Positions 1 through 8,170 of a stretch of DNA of 64,000 nucleotides are shown one piece after another (the stretch's first letter is position 1; each line of letters starts with the position of its first letter). The DNA is taken from NCBI RefSeq assembly GCF_016909075.1, contig NZ_JAFBFC010000007.1, forward strand, positions 124,001-188,000, given 5' to 3'. The notes under the pieces were generated by a model. The model made no database searches and was not told the DNA's origin. It saw only the letters and a program-made list of their open reading frames with translations. Both the position numbers and the translations under genes were made by a program. The stretch is from Priestia iocasae (lineage in GTDB: Bacteria; Bacillota; Bacilli; Bacillales; Bacillaceae_H).

Positions 1-1080
1 ATTTTAGAAGATGCACTTGTTCCAAAAGAAAATTTATTAGGTGAAGCAGGTAAAGGTCATATTATCGCATTTAACATTCTAAATATTGGTCGTTATAAAT
101 TAGGTGTAGGTGCTGTTGGAGCAGGGAAACGTGCGTTTGAATTATCTGTTCAATATGCAAATCAACGTCAACAGTTCAAAACACCAATTTCAAAATTCTC
201 GTTAACGCAAGAAAAATTAGCAACGATGGCTGCGAAGCTTTATGCATCAGAAAGTTCTGTATACCGCACAGTTGGCTTATTTGAAGAGCGTATGGGTCGT
301 TTATCAGAAGAAGAGCAAAAAGACGGAAAGCATGTAGCAGCATCTATTGCCGAGTATGCAATTGAGTGTTCATTAAACAAAGTGTTTGCAACAGAAGTAC
401 TAGACTATATTGTCGATGAAGGTGTTCAACTTCACGGTGGATATGGATTCATGAGTGAGTATGAAATTGAAAGAATGTACCGTGACTCACGTATTAACCG
501 TATTTTTGAAGGAACAAATGAAATCAATCGTCTATTAGTGCCAGGTACGTATTTACGTAAAGCATTAAAAGGAGAGCTTCCACTTCTTCAAAAAGCACAA
601 GCATTGCAAGAAGAATTAATGATGATGATGCCAGAAGAACTTGGAGAAGGGCCATTAGAGCAAGAAAAATATTTAGTGCGTAATGGAAAGAAAATTGCAC
701 TATTAATGGCTGGATTAGCTGCTCAGAAGTATGGAAAAGCACTTGAGAGAGAACAAGAAATTTTAGTGAATATTGCTGATGTCATCAGTAACGTTTATGC
801 AATGGAGTCTGCTTTACTTCGTACAGAAAAAGCAATTGAAAAATCAGGATTAGAGAAAAATAATTTAAAAGTTCTCTACACACAAATCTTCTGTCAAGAA
901 GCATTCAATAAAATTGAAGCAGATGCAAAAGAAACTCTTGTTGCAGCTGAACAAGGTGATATGCTGCGTATGATGTTATCAGCGCTACGCAAGCTTACTC
1001 GTTATACGCCAATTAACGTCATTGCAACAAAGCGTGAAGCTGCAAAAGTATTAATTGAAGCTGATAAGTTTCTCGTTTAA
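1..1080 (+). CDS. fadE: Acyl-CoA dehydrogenase, 3' part (5' end outside window)
   Basis: The reading frame is open from base 1, so the gene starts upstream; 359 codons are visible. The product oxidises acyl-CoA to trans-2-enoyl-CoA in fatty acid beta-oxidation, using FAD. The motif FEGTNEINR, preceded by LHGGYGF and YRDSRINRI, is the C-terminal signature of acyl-CoA dehydrogenases and carries the usual catalytic glutamate. The roughly 180 residues after it form an extra helical domain, as in the long FadE/VLCAD-type enzymes (B. subtilis FadE is about 594 residues, from memory). The yusI-gcvH-yusG order downstream matches the B. subtilis fadE (yusJ) locus. Transcription probably ends in the hairpins at 1138-1228. 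Confidence 0.93.
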   Translation: MLEDALVPKENLLGEAGKGHIIAFNILNIGRYKLGVGAVGAGKRAFELSVQYANQRQQFKTPISKFSLTQEKLATMAAKLYASESSVYRTVGLFEERMGRLSEEEQKDGKHVAASIAEYAIECSLNKVFATEVLDYIVDEGVQLHGGYGFMSEYEIERMYRDSRINRIFEGTNEINRLLVPGTYLRKALKGELPLLQKAQALQEELMMMMPEELGEGPLEQEKYLVRNGKKIALLMAGLAAQKYGKALEREQEILVNIADVISNVYAMESALLRTEKAIEKSGLEKNNLKVLYTQIFCQEAFNKIEADAKETLVAAEQGDMLRMMLSALRKLTRYTPINVIATKREAAKVLIEADKFLV

Positions 1081-1137
1081 TCATTTACTTGCTGTTTGAC
1101 TCACCCCCAATGAGTTAACATATATTTTTGAAAGAGG

Positions 1138-1228
1138 CTAAGTGAAAACGGGAGAAAGTCCCTCATTTTCACTTAGTCTGCCACATCCCTTGCTCATAAA
1201 ATCTATAGATAGATGAGCAAGGGATTTT
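1138..1228 (+). repeat. Double-hairpin repeat and probable fadE terminator, copy A
   Basis: Two consecutive hairpins. The first has arms at 1138-1148 and 1166-1176 (11 bp). The second has arms at 1187-1197 and 1213-1223 (11 bp, CCCTTGCTCAT) and is followed by ATTTTAC. The second hairpin resembles those at 45179-45243 and 53850-53898, sharing CCCTTGC, an internal ATCTA and GCAAGGG. It lies just after a stop codon, so it probably acts as a terminator. Confidence 0.7.
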
Positions 1229-1345
1229 ACGTTAAAGCGTTTTTTTAGGTGTAATGACTTTTGGGACAACTTCTTTGTTTAGGTATTTTAAGAATAGATG
1301 TGTTAAAATACGAAAAAAGTCCAAAATAGTAAAGGTGGTTTTAAC

Positions 1346-1702
1346 ATGTCTCTCATTTTTTACTCCTATCCTAAATGCGGTACGTGCCGAAAAGCAAAAA
1401 AATGGCTAGACGATCAAGGTCTTACATACGAAGAAATTCATATTGTAGAGAATCCTCCAACACGTGAACAAATCAAGTCTTATTATGAAAACAGTGGTTT
1501 AGAGTTGAAAAAGTTTTTTAACACAAGTGGACAAAAATACCGCGAATTAGGCGTAAAAGATAAAATGAAGACGGCAAGTGAGGATGAGCTGTTAGATTTA
1601 CTTGCTTCTGATGGAATGCTTTTAAAACGGCCATTATTAACGAATGGAAGCAAAGTAACGGTTGGATTTAAAGAAGAACAGTTTGAACAAGTGTGGGCGT
1701 AA
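1346..1702 (+). CDS. yusI: ArsC/Spx-family thioredoxin-fold protein YusI
   Basis: A 118-residue protein of the ArsC/Spx family. The N-terminal beta strand leads into YPKCGTCRKAKKWL, a CXXC redox pair near residues 10-13, and the later RPLLTNG segment matches the family's RP(I/L) motif. Family members are arsenate-reductase-like oxidoreductases or Spx-type RNA polymerase binding regulators; the substrate of YusI is not known to me. The ATG has an AAAGGTGG ribosome binding site. Length and position between fadE and gcvH match B. subtilis YusI. No convincing terminator follows, so some readthrough into gcvH is possible. Confidence 0.88.
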   Translation: MSLIFYSYPKCGTCRKAKKWLDDQGLTYEEIHIVENPPTREQIKSYYENSGLELKKFFNTSGQKYRELGVKDKMKTASEDELLDLLASDGMLLKRPLLTNGSKVTVGFKEEQFEQVWA

Positions 1703-1827
1703 AACTTTTTAAATAAATAAAAATGTTTCGAATAGAAAAATGAAACGGTTTACGTTACACTAAAAATGGAAATTCTTCTTTTATGTTCGTCATAAAAGAG
1801 TATACATACTTTATTGGAGGGATTAAG

Positions 1828-2211
1828 ATGAGTACACCAAAAGAATTGCGTTATTCTGAAGAACATGAGTGGGTAAAAGTAGAAGGCGATGTTGTTCGTG
1901 TTGGAATTACAGATTTTGCTCAGTCTGAACTTGGTGATATCGTGTTCGTTGAACTACCAGAAGTAGGAGCAACTGTACAAGCGGATGAGCCTTTTGGTAG
2001 CGTAGAGTCGGTAAAAACGGTTTCTGAGCTATATGCACCAATCAGTGGTGAAGTGGTAGAAGTGAATGAAGACTTAGACGATAGTCCAGAACATGTTAAC
2101 GAATCTCCATATGAAAAAGCTTGGATGATTGTCATTAAACCATCTGATACGAGTGAAGTAGACAAGCTAATGACGGCTGAAGAATATGAAAATATGGTAA
2201 ATCAAGGATAA
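1828..2211 (+). CDS. gcvH: Glycine cleavage system H protein
   Basis: A 127-residue lipoyl carrier protein that shuttles the aminomethyl group between the P, T and L proteins of the glycine cleavage complex. In Bacillaceae it is also the entry point for lipoate onto other enzymes (established knowledge). The lipoylated lysine is K63 in the ESVKTVSE motif. The start at 1828 is set by TGGAGGGAT just upstream; an in-frame ATG at 1783 has no such site. It stands alone here, as in B. subtilis, away from gcvT/gcvP. The lipoate synthase gene lipA lies at 24251. Confidence 0.96.
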   Translation: MSTPKELRYSEEHEWVKVEGDVVRVGITDFAQSELGDIVFVELPEVGATVQADEPFGSVESVKTVSELYAPISGEVVEVNEDLDDSPEHVNESPYEKAWMIVIKPSDTSEVDKLMTAEEYENMVNQG

Positions 2212-2262
2212 ATTCTTTCTAGATTAGCCAAAAATTGTACAGATTGATTAACAACTTCAAAG

Positions 2263-2305
2263 GACACTCTATTAGTATCACAGTTGACTAAAGGGGTGTC
2301 TTTTT
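2263..2305 (+). terminator. gcvH terminator overlapping the yusG ribosome binding site
   Basis: Arms at 2263-2270 and 2293-2300 (GACACTCT against AGGGGTGTC, with G-U pairs) are followed by TTTTT. The right arm contains AAGGGGTG, the only ribosome binding site for yusG at 2309. Confidence 0.6.
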
Positions 2306-2308
2306 ATT

Positions 2309-2551
2309 ATGTTTGAACGAAAAAAGATTGATATAACAGACCGTGTAACAGCAAAATTCAATGAAAACGGGATGAAATTATATGCAGATAAACAGCCTAT
2401 TGGAAATGTTGAATCAAACGAACAAGGCAATCATTATCATCTTGAAACGGGCTATATGATGGAAAACAATCGCTTCTATCAGTATGCAGACGTTCAAACA
2501 GGTAATGATCAAAAGTATACAGATTGTGATTCGGAAGAAGGCTGGTGTTAG
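2309..2551 (+). CDS. yusG: YusG, small DUF2553-type protein
   Basis: An 80-residue, acidic, soluble protein with no signal peptide or membrane segment. It resembles B. subtilis YusG (DUF2553) in length, position after gcvH and the opening FERKKIDITDRV segment; its function is unknown to me. A single Cys pair near the C-terminus (DCDSEEGWC) could bind metal or form a disulfide, but this is speculative. Its ribosome binding site AAGGGGTG lies inside the hairpin that should terminate gcvH, so translation may depend on where transcripts start. Confidence 0.8.
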   Translation: MFERKKIDITDRVTAKFNENGMKLYADKQPIGNVESNEQGNHYHLETGYMMENNRFYQYADVQTGNDQKYTDCDSEEGWC

Positions 2552-2558
2552 TGAATTG

Positions 2559-2587
2559 CAGTGGAGATAACTCCACTGTTTTTTTCT
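2559..2587 (+). terminator. yusG intrinsic terminator
   Basis: Arms CAGTGGAG (2559-2566) and CTCCACTG (2571-2578) flank a 4-base loop, followed by seven T. A textbook Rho-independent terminator. Confidence 0.9.
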
Positions 2588-2814
2588 ATGGCTCTTTTAT
2601 GACTAGTGAACAGTAGATAGAGTGATGAATGGAATAGAAAAACAATTATATTTTATAAAGTAAGCAGATGAAGAGCCACTGTTTTATTTACAATGAACGA
2701 TATTTTTTGTAAATTACTAAAAAAAACAGGGGAACTATGGCGTATTAACGAATAGTTTATAATATAGAGTAAGTCCTTGCTCTAGTACACAACTTATGAG
2801 TATGGGTGATGACA

Positions 2815-3165
2815 ATGACAATAGAAGAAATTGGAAAAGTGATCATTGTAGAAGGCAGATCAGATAAAAAAAGGATTGAAGGCATTATTAAAGAGCCAAT
2901 TGAGATTATATGTACAAACGGCACAATTAGTGTTGCCAAGCTTGATGAAATTATTGATTCGATTTATCATAAAGAAGTCTATATTTTAGTGGACTCTGAT
3001 GATTCAGGAAACAAACTTCGTAAACAATTTAAACGTGAACTACCAGAGGCTGAACACCTTTATATTGATAAAATGTATCGAGAAGTAGCAGCCGCACCAA
3101 GGAATCACATAGCCACTGTATTACTAAGTGCTAATATTGATGTAAATACGGAATTTTTGATATAA
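2815..3165 (+). CDS. yusF: YusF, stand-alone TOPRIM-domain protein
   Basis: A 116-residue protein that is essentially one TOPRIM fold: VIIVEGRSDK supplies the conserved Glu near the N-terminus and ILVDSDDSGNKLR the DxD motif. Such small TOPRIM proteins are related to ribonuclease M5 and bind Mg2+ for phosphodiester chemistry; the YusF substrate is not known to me. The ATG at 2815 is preferred because GGGTGAT lies 6 bases upstream; GTG 2806 and ATG 2809 overlap that site. The stop is 13 bases before yusE, so the two are probably cotranscribed. Confidence 0.85.
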   Translation: MTIEEIGKVIIVEGRSDKKRIEGIIKEPIEIICTNGTISVAKLDEIIDSIYHKEVYILVDSDDSGNKLRKQFKRELPEAEHLYIDKMYREVAAAPRNHIATVLLSANIDVNTEFLI

Positions 3166-3178
3166 AAGGATGAAAACT

Positions 3179-3481
3179 ATGCAAGAGTGGACAGAACAGC
3201 AGCTTAAGGAAAAACAAAATGAACATGAACAACTGGTTATCTTTTTTTACACTCCTTTATGTGGGACGTGTCAAGTATCGAAAAAGATGTTAGCGGTTGT
3301 TGAACAGCTACTTCCCCATTTAAACGTGGGGATGTGTAATTTAAACTATATGCCCAATCAAGCAGAGGTATATGAAATTGAAAGTGTTCCATGTTTGATT
3401 GTTTTAGACAAGAATAAGGTTCAAAAAAAGTTGTATGCCTTTCATTCGGTCGAATATTTGCTTAATGAGTTAAAGGAGTAA
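3179..3481 (+). CDS. yusE: Thioredoxin-like protein YusE
   Basis: A 100-residue thioredoxin-fold protein with active site TPLCGTCQVSKK (CGTC near residues 28-31) and the cis-proline segment SVPCLIV. It lacks a signal peptide, so it should act as a cytoplasmic thiol-disulfide oxidoreductase; its partner is unknown. The start at 3179 has AAAAGGA 8 bases upstream, while the in-frame ATG at 3170 abuts that site. It follows yusF directly and ends in a strong terminator. Confidence 0.85.
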   Translation: MQEWTEQQLKEKQNEHEQLVIFFYTPLCGTCQVSKKMLAVVEQLLPHLNVGMCNLNYMPNQAEVYEIESVPCLIVLDKNKVQKKLYAFHSVEYLLNELKE

Positions 3482-3512
3482 TGGATACCACATACACTTT
3501 GATACATAATGA

Positions 3513-3566
3513 ATAAAAGGAGTTGTTTCTTAAGCCTGTTGAGGGATAGAGAAGCAACTCCTTTTC
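3513..3566 (+). terminator. yusF-yusE terminator
   Basis: A long hairpin pairs AAAAGGAGTTG with CAACTCCTTTT near the end of the region; the stem bases also include TTTCTT with AGAGAAG. The T-run is short. Confidence 0.75.
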
Positions 3567-3623
3567 TGACATGAACGGACAAATTTCCTCGGAAATCATG
3601 CGAAAATTGATGAAATATAAAAG

Positions 3624-3653
3624 TTGATTAAATTTTCTGAACTATAGTATGAT
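3624..3653 (+). promoter_or_regulatory. Probable sigma-A promoter for the S-box/metY unit
   Basis: TTGATT at 3624-3629 and TATGAT at 3648-3653 are separated by 18 bases, about 25 bases before the riboswitch. Confidence 0.5.
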
Positions 3654-3678
3654 GAACTTGTACATATTTACACACAAC

Positions 3679-3825
3679 CTTATCGAGAGAGGCAGAGGGA
3701 CTGGCCCTTTGAAGCCCGGCAACCGGTTTGAAACACGGTGCTACATCCAGCAGAGTAAAGGCTCTGAAAGATAAGCGGAGATTATGAGTAAGAGAACTCT
3801 CTTCTTTGCTGAAGGGAGTTTTTTA
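3679..3825 (+). promoter_or_regulatory. SAM-I (S-box) riboswitch controlling the O-acetylhomoserine sulfhydrylase gene
   Basis: The aptamer starts with CTTATCGAGAG and closes with GATAAG at 3770-3775. The conserved S-box blocks AGAGGGACTGGCCC, GAAGCCCGGCAACC and ACGGTGCTACATCC are all present. The expression platform is an intrinsic terminator with arms at 3795-3804 and 3811-3820 followed by TTTTATT. S-adenosylmethionine binding favours the terminator, so the downstream gene is expressed when methionine/SAM is low (established S-box mechanism). Confidence 0.96.
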
Positions 3826-3848
3826 TTTTGAAAAAGGGGGAGAAAAGC

Positions 3849-5159
3849 ATGTCAAAGCAATATCGTTTAGAAACACTGAACATACATGGGGGATTACAAG
3901 CAGAGAAAGAAACAGGAGCAAGAGCATTACCTATCTACATGTCAAATGCGTATCAATTTCAGAATACAGATCATGCAGCAGATTTGTTTGCTTTAAAGGA
4001 GCAAGGGTACATTTATACGCGCATTCATAATCCTACTGTTACAACCTTTGAAGAACGAGTAGCGCAGCTTGAAGGAGGAGTAGGCGCTTTAGCGGTTTCG
4101 AGCGGAATGGCTGCAATTACGACTGCTATCTTAAACCTAGCGGGGGCCGGGGACGATATTGTATCTTCATCCACGCTGTATGGTGGAACGTACAATTTAT
4201 TTGAAACGACGTTACCGAAGTACGGCATTAAGACGCACTTTGTTGACCCAAATGATGTAGAGAATTTTAGACATGCGATTACTCCAAATACAAAAGCGAT
4301 TTATGCAGAAACCATTGGAAATCCAAGCTTAAATGTGTTGGATATTGAAAAAGTAGCAAACATAGCACATGAAGCGGGAATTCCTTTAATTATTGATAAT
4401 ACATTTGCAACGCCTTATTTATGTAGACCAATTGAGTACGGAGCGGATATCGTCATTCATTCCGCAACGAAATGGCTATTAGGAAATGGAACGACCTTAG
4501 GTGGGATTATCGTAGATGGTGGTAAATTTGACTGGAATTCACCTAAGTTTCCTCATTTTACAACACCAGACCCTAGTTACCATAATCTTGTATATGCCGA
4601 AGCATTAGGGCCACTTGCGTATATTGTGAAAGCAAGAGTACAACTTTTACGTGATATCGGTGCTTCTATTAGTCCGTTTAATGCTTATCAGTTTAGTTTA
4701 GGGTTAGAGACGTTACATGTTCGAATGAAAGAACATATCGCAAATACAAGGCAAATCGTCGAATACTTAGAAAATCACCCTGCCGTTGAGTGGGTATCTT
4801 ATCCAGAGTTACCTCATCATCCACAAGTGGAACAAGCGAAAAAGTATTTAGATAAAGGAGCGGGGGCCGTTGTTATTTTTGGCATTAAAGGAGGACGTGA
4901 AGCAGGCAAGAAATTAATTAACTCTGTGGAATTATGGTCACATGTGGCAAACGTTGGAGATGCAAAGAGTTTAATTATTCACCCTGCTAGTACAACGCAT
5001 CAGCAGTTAAATGAAGAACAGCTACAATTGGCTGGAGTATCTGAAGATCTCATTCGACTTTCTGTTGGTATTGAACATATTGATGACATTAAAGAAGACT
5101 TAGAGCAAGCCATAAAAAAAGCCACAGGACTGTCTTCAAAGTCTGTTGCGCTAAAATAA
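3849..5159 (+). CDS. metY: O-acetylhomoserine sulfhydrylase (Cys/Met metabolism PLP enzyme)
   Basis: A 436-residue fold-type I PLP enzyme of the Cys/Met metabolism family. It should convert O-acetylhomoserine plus sulfide to homocysteine. The Schiff-base lysine is K208 in HSATKW. The family landmarks IDNTFATPY, YTRIHNPT and HPASTTH are present. The length above 420 residues fits MetY-type O-acetylhomoserine sulfhydrylases rather than cystathionine synthases or lyases of about 380. The start at 3849 follows AAAGGGGGAG; an in-frame TTG at 3828 lies in the riboswitch terminator tail. S-box control supports a methionine-synthesis role. Methionine gamma-lyase is a less likely alternative. Confidence 0.92.
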   Translation: MSKQYRLETLNIHGGLQAEKETGARALPIYMSNAYQFQNTDHAADLFALKEQGYIYTRIHNPTVTTFEERVAQLEGGVGALAVSSGMAAITTAILNLAGAGDDIVSSSTLYGGTYNLFETTLPKYGIKTHFVDPNDVENFRHAITPNTKAIYAETIGNPSLNVLDIEKVANIAHEAGIPLIIDNTFATPYLCRPIEYGADIVIHSATKWLLGNGTTLGGIIVDGGKFDWNSPKFPHFTTPDPSYHNLVYAEALGPLAYIVKARVQLLRDIGASISPFNAYQFSLGLETLHVRMKEHIANTRQIVEYLENHPAVEWVSYPELPHHPQVEQAKKYLDKGAGAVVIFGIKGGREAGKKLINSVELWSHVANVGDAKSLIIHPASTTHQQLNEEQLQLAGVSEDLIRLSVGIEHIDDIKEDLEQAIKKATGLSSKSVALK

Positions 5160-5168
5160 TATTAGTTG

Positions 5169-5197
5169 TTGACACCGTAATTTAACCGTGCTACAAT
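5169..5197 (+). promoter_or_regulatory. Sigma-A promoter of the metNPQ operon
   Basis: Perfect TTGACA at 5169-5174, a 17-base spacer and TACAAT at 5192-5197. Transcription would start about 50 bases upstream of the S-box aptamer. Confidence 0.82.
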
Positions 5198-5251
5198 CAC
5201 TGACATAACTTTAAGAATATTATCTTTTAATTAAATAATCTGTCGTATTGA

Positions 5252-5410
5252 CTCTTATCAAGAGAGGTGGAGGGACTGAGCCCTGTGAAGCCCGGCAACC
5301 GTCAGCATAGCTGAAATGGTGCCAATTCCTGCAAAGCATATGCTTTGAGAGATGAGAGAAAGGAATAGAATGTTAAACCTTTCTGCTTATCTGTGCAGAA
5401 AGGTTTTTTT
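5252..5410 (+). promoter_or_regulatory. SAM-I (S-box) riboswitch controlling metNPQ
   Basis: The outer helix pairs CTCTTATC (5252-5259) with GATGAGAG (5351-5358). The core blocks GAGGGACTGAGCCC, GAAGCCCGGCAACC and ATGGTGCCAATTCC are conserved. The terminator arms at 5376-5386 and 5395-5405 (11 bp) are followed by a T-run. High SAM should terminate transcription before metN. Confidence 0.96.
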
Positions 5411-5492
5411 ATATCTCAAAAGATAATAAAACACATTTGCTTAAGGGTACAGTAAATGTAAAGTGATTTTAGAAAAAAGAAGGTGAGACATC

Positions 5493-6518
5493 ATGATTAC
5501 GTTAAAAGGTGTTACAAAAATATACGAAGCAAAAAGCGGAACGGTTACAGCTGTTAATAATATCGATTTAACTATTAACCAAGGAGAAATATTTGGGATT
5601 ATCGGATACAGTGGAGCGGGTAAAAGTTCATTGATTCGTTTGCTAAATGGATTAGAAACACCAACAAAAGGAACGGTAGAGGTAGCTGGAAATGACATTG
5701 GAAATATCCGAGGAGAAAAGCTACGAAAAGCTCGACAAGAAATTAGCATGATTTTTCAGCATTTTAACTTGTTGTGGTCCCGTACTGTTCGTGAAAACAT
5801 CGCATTTCCACTTGAAATTACAGGGATGTCAAAAGCAGAGCGAGCAAAAAGAGTAGATGAACTTATTAAGTTAGTAGGACTTGAGGGGAGAGAAAATGCG
5901 TACCCTTCTCAATTAAGTGGTGGACAAAAGCAACGTGTCGGGATTGCACGAGCGCTAGCGAATAATCCAAAAGTGTTATTGTGTGATGAAGCGACATCTG
6001 CACTTGATCCACAAACGACAGACTCTATTTTAGAGCTGTTGGTTGATATCAATGAAAAATTAGGGTTAACCATTGTACTTATCACGCACGAAATGCATGT
6101 CATTCGTAAGATTTGTCATCGTGTGGCGGTTATGGAAAATGGACTTGTAGTGGAACAAGGGAACGTACTTGATGTATTTAGAAAACCGAAACAGCCAATT
6201 ACAAAACGCTTTGTTCAACAAGTGACAGAGCCTGAAGAAACATTTGAAACAATGGAGCATGTACTAGAACTGTATCCTAGTGGTCAAATTATTCAATTAA
6301 CGTTCGTAGGTGATAAGGCAGAACAACCACTTATGACAAGTATATTAAAAAAGTTTGATGTAACAATTAATATTTTACAAGGTAAAATTTCGCATACTCA
6401 AACAGGGTCTTATGGAACATTATTTATTCATATTGATGGTGATAAAGAAGTGGTTCAACAAGCCATCTCATTTATACGTGATCAGCAAGTGGAAGTGGAG
6501 GTGATGGCGAATGCTTGA
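5493..6518 (+). CDS. metN: Methionine ABC importer ATP-binding protein MetN
   Basis: A 341-residue ATPase of the high-affinity methionine importer at the inner face of the membrane. Walker A GYSGAGKSS is at residues 38-46, signature LSGGQKQR at 141-148 and Walker B VLLCDE at 161-166. Residues from about 260 form the C-terminal NIL domain that binds methionine and gives trans-inhibition in this family. The S-box upstream ties it to methionine/SAM supply. The metP start overlaps its end by 8 bases, so translation is probably coupled. Confidence 0.97.
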   Translation: MITLKGVTKIYEAKSGTVTAVNNIDLTINQGEIFGIIGYSGAGKSSLIRLLNGLETPTKGTVEVAGNDIGNIRGEKLRKARQEISMIFQHFNLLWSRTVRENIAFPLEITGMSKAERAKRVDELIKLVGLEGRENAYPSQLSGGQKQRVGIARALANNPKVLLCDEATSALDPQTTDSILELLVDINEKLGLTIVLITHEMHVIRKICHRVAVMENGLVVEQGNVLDVFRKPKQPITKRFVQQVTEPEETFETMEHVLELYPSGQIIQLTFVGDKAEQPLMTSILKKFDVTINILQGKISHTQTGSYGTLFIHIDGDKEVVQQAISFIRDQQVEVEVMANA

Positions 6519-7179
6519 GCAGCTATTTCCTAATGTAAAACTAGATCGGATGTGGGATGCAACTGTTGAAACGTTGTATATGACAAGTATTTCAGTGTTA
6601 GCTACGTTTATTTTCGGAATTGCGTTAGGACTTTTACTTTTTTTAACGTCAAAAGGCCAATTATGGGAAAATAAATTTGTGAATGTTGTAACTGCTGCAT
6701 TGGTCAATATTTTCCGATCTATTCCATTTATCATTTTGATTATCCTGCTTATCCCATTCACGAAAGTAATAGTAGGCACGATGCTTGGTGCAGATGCAGC
6801 TCTTCCAGCCTTAATTATTGGAGCCGCACCATTTTACGCACGTATGGTTGAGATTGGTTTAAGAGAAATTGATAAAGGTGTCATTGAAGCAGCCAAATCA
6901 ATGGGTGCGAAAACAAGCACTATCATTTTTAAAGTATTACTTCCAGAGTCGATGCCTGCATTGGCTTCAGGTATTACAGTTACAGCGATTGCACTAGTCG
7001 GTTACACAGCAATGGCTGGTGTAGTCGGTGCTGGTGGATTAGGAAACCTTGCATATTTAGAAGGATTTCAACGAAACAATAATGATGTAACAATTTTAGC
7101 GACAATTTTAATTTTAGTAATCGTATTTATTATCCAATTTATTGGTGATATGGTCACATCTCGAATTGATAAACGATAA
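6511..7179 (+). CDS. metP: Methionine ABC importer permease MetP (MetI)
   Basis: A 222-residue integral membrane protein with about five hydrophobic helices and the EAAKSMGAKTSTII coupling motif, which contacts the ATPase, near residues 128-141. Length matches MetI/MetP permeases. It lies between metN and metQ and overlaps metN by 8 bases; the ATG at 6511 follows GGAGGTGATGG within the metN end. Confidence 0.96.
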   Translation: MLEQLFPNVKLDRMWDATVETLYMTSISVLATFIFGIALGLLLFLTSKGQLWENKFVNVVTAALVNIFRSIPFIILIILLIPFTKVIVGTMLGADAALPALIIGAAPFYARMVEIGLREIDKGVIEAAKSMGAKTSTIIFKVLLPESMPALASGITVTAIALVGYTAMAGVVGAGGLGNLAYLEGFQRNNNDVTILATILILVIVFIIQFIGDMVTSRIDKR

Positions 7180-7201
7180 AACAACCAGGGGGATTTAAAC
7201 A

Positions 7202-8038
7202 ATGAAAAAATGGTTAACAACAATTGCAGCATCATCTGCATTAGTAGTAGGTTTAACGGCTTGTGGTACGGGAGGCGACGGTAACGGAGCATCTGGTGAA
7301 GATAAAAAAATTATTGTGGGTGCTTCAAACGTACCGCATGCTGAAATTTTAGAAGAAGCACAGCCGCTTTTAGAGGAAAAAGGCATCGAAATGGAAATCA
7401 AACCGTTCCAGGATTACATTTTCCCAAACAAAGCGTTAGCAGACGGTGAAATTGACGCAAACTATTTCCAACACGTTCCATATTTAGAAGCGCAAATGAA
7501 AGAAAACAACTATGATTTTGTTAACGCTGGTGGTATTCATATTGAGCCAATCGGTGTGTATTCAAGCAAACATAAAAGCTTAGAAGATTTACCAGAAGGC
7601 GGTACAGTGATTATGAGTAACTCAGTCGCTGACCACGGGCGTATTTTATCAATGCTAGAAGAAAAAGGCGTTATTAAGCTAAAAGAAGGCGTTGATAAAA
7701 CGAAAGCAACAGTTGATGATATTGCTGAGAATCCTAAAAACTTAAACTTTAAAGCAGACGTTGAAGCAGGTCTTCTTCCTCAAGCTTACCAAAACAACGA
7801 AGGTGACGCGATTTTAATTAATGCCAACTATGCGTTAGATGCAGATTTAGACCCAGCGAAAGACCCAATTGCGGTTGAGTCTGCAGAGGACAATCCTTAT
7901 GTAAACGTAATTGCAACTCGTAAAGGTGACGAAGAGCGTGAAGAAATTAAAGCATTAGTGGAAGTGCTAAATTCAAAAGAAATTCAAGAGTTCATTAAAG
8001 AAGAATACAAAGGCGCAGTCCTTCCAGCATCTAAATAA
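7202..8038 (+). CDS. metQ: Methionine-binding lipoprotein MetQ
   Basis: A 278-residue substrate-binding lipoprotein. A basic N-terminus and hydrophobic stretch lead to the lipobox LTAC, so it is lipidated and anchored outside the membrane. The rest is an NlpA/MetQ domain with VGASNVPHAEIL, QDYIFPNKAL and FQHVPYLE segments typical of the family. It delivers methionine to MetP. Last gene of the S-box operon, closed by the terminator at 8056-8089. Confidence 0.96.
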   Translation: MKKWLTTIAASSALVVGLTACGTGGDGNGASGEDKKIIVGASNVPHAEILEEAQPLLEEKGIEMEIKPFQDYIFPNKALADGEIDANYFQHVPYLEAQMKENNYDFVNAGGIHIEPIGVYSSKHKSLEDLPEGGTVIMSNSVADHGRILSMLEEKGVIKLKEGVDKTKATVDDIAENPKNLNFKADVEAGLLPQAYQNNEGDAILINANYALDADLDPAKDPIAVESAEDNPYVNVIATRKGDEEREEIKALVEVLNSKEIQEFIKEEYKGAVLPASK

Positions 8039-8055
8039 CTTTGAACAATAATAAG

Positions 8056-8089
8056 TGAGCCTGATTCCTATGTGATCAGGCTCATTTTT
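8056..8089 (+). terminator. metNPQ terminator
   Basis: Arms TGAGCCTGAT (8056-8065) and ATCAGGCTCA (8075-8084) are perfectly complementary and followed by TTTTT. Confidence 0.92.
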
Positions 8090-8170
8090 CTGCACGAACG
8101 TATCATAGATTGATAAATAACTACGCATACTAACGTTGAAATTTTAACATGATGGGAGATGACGTTACGT

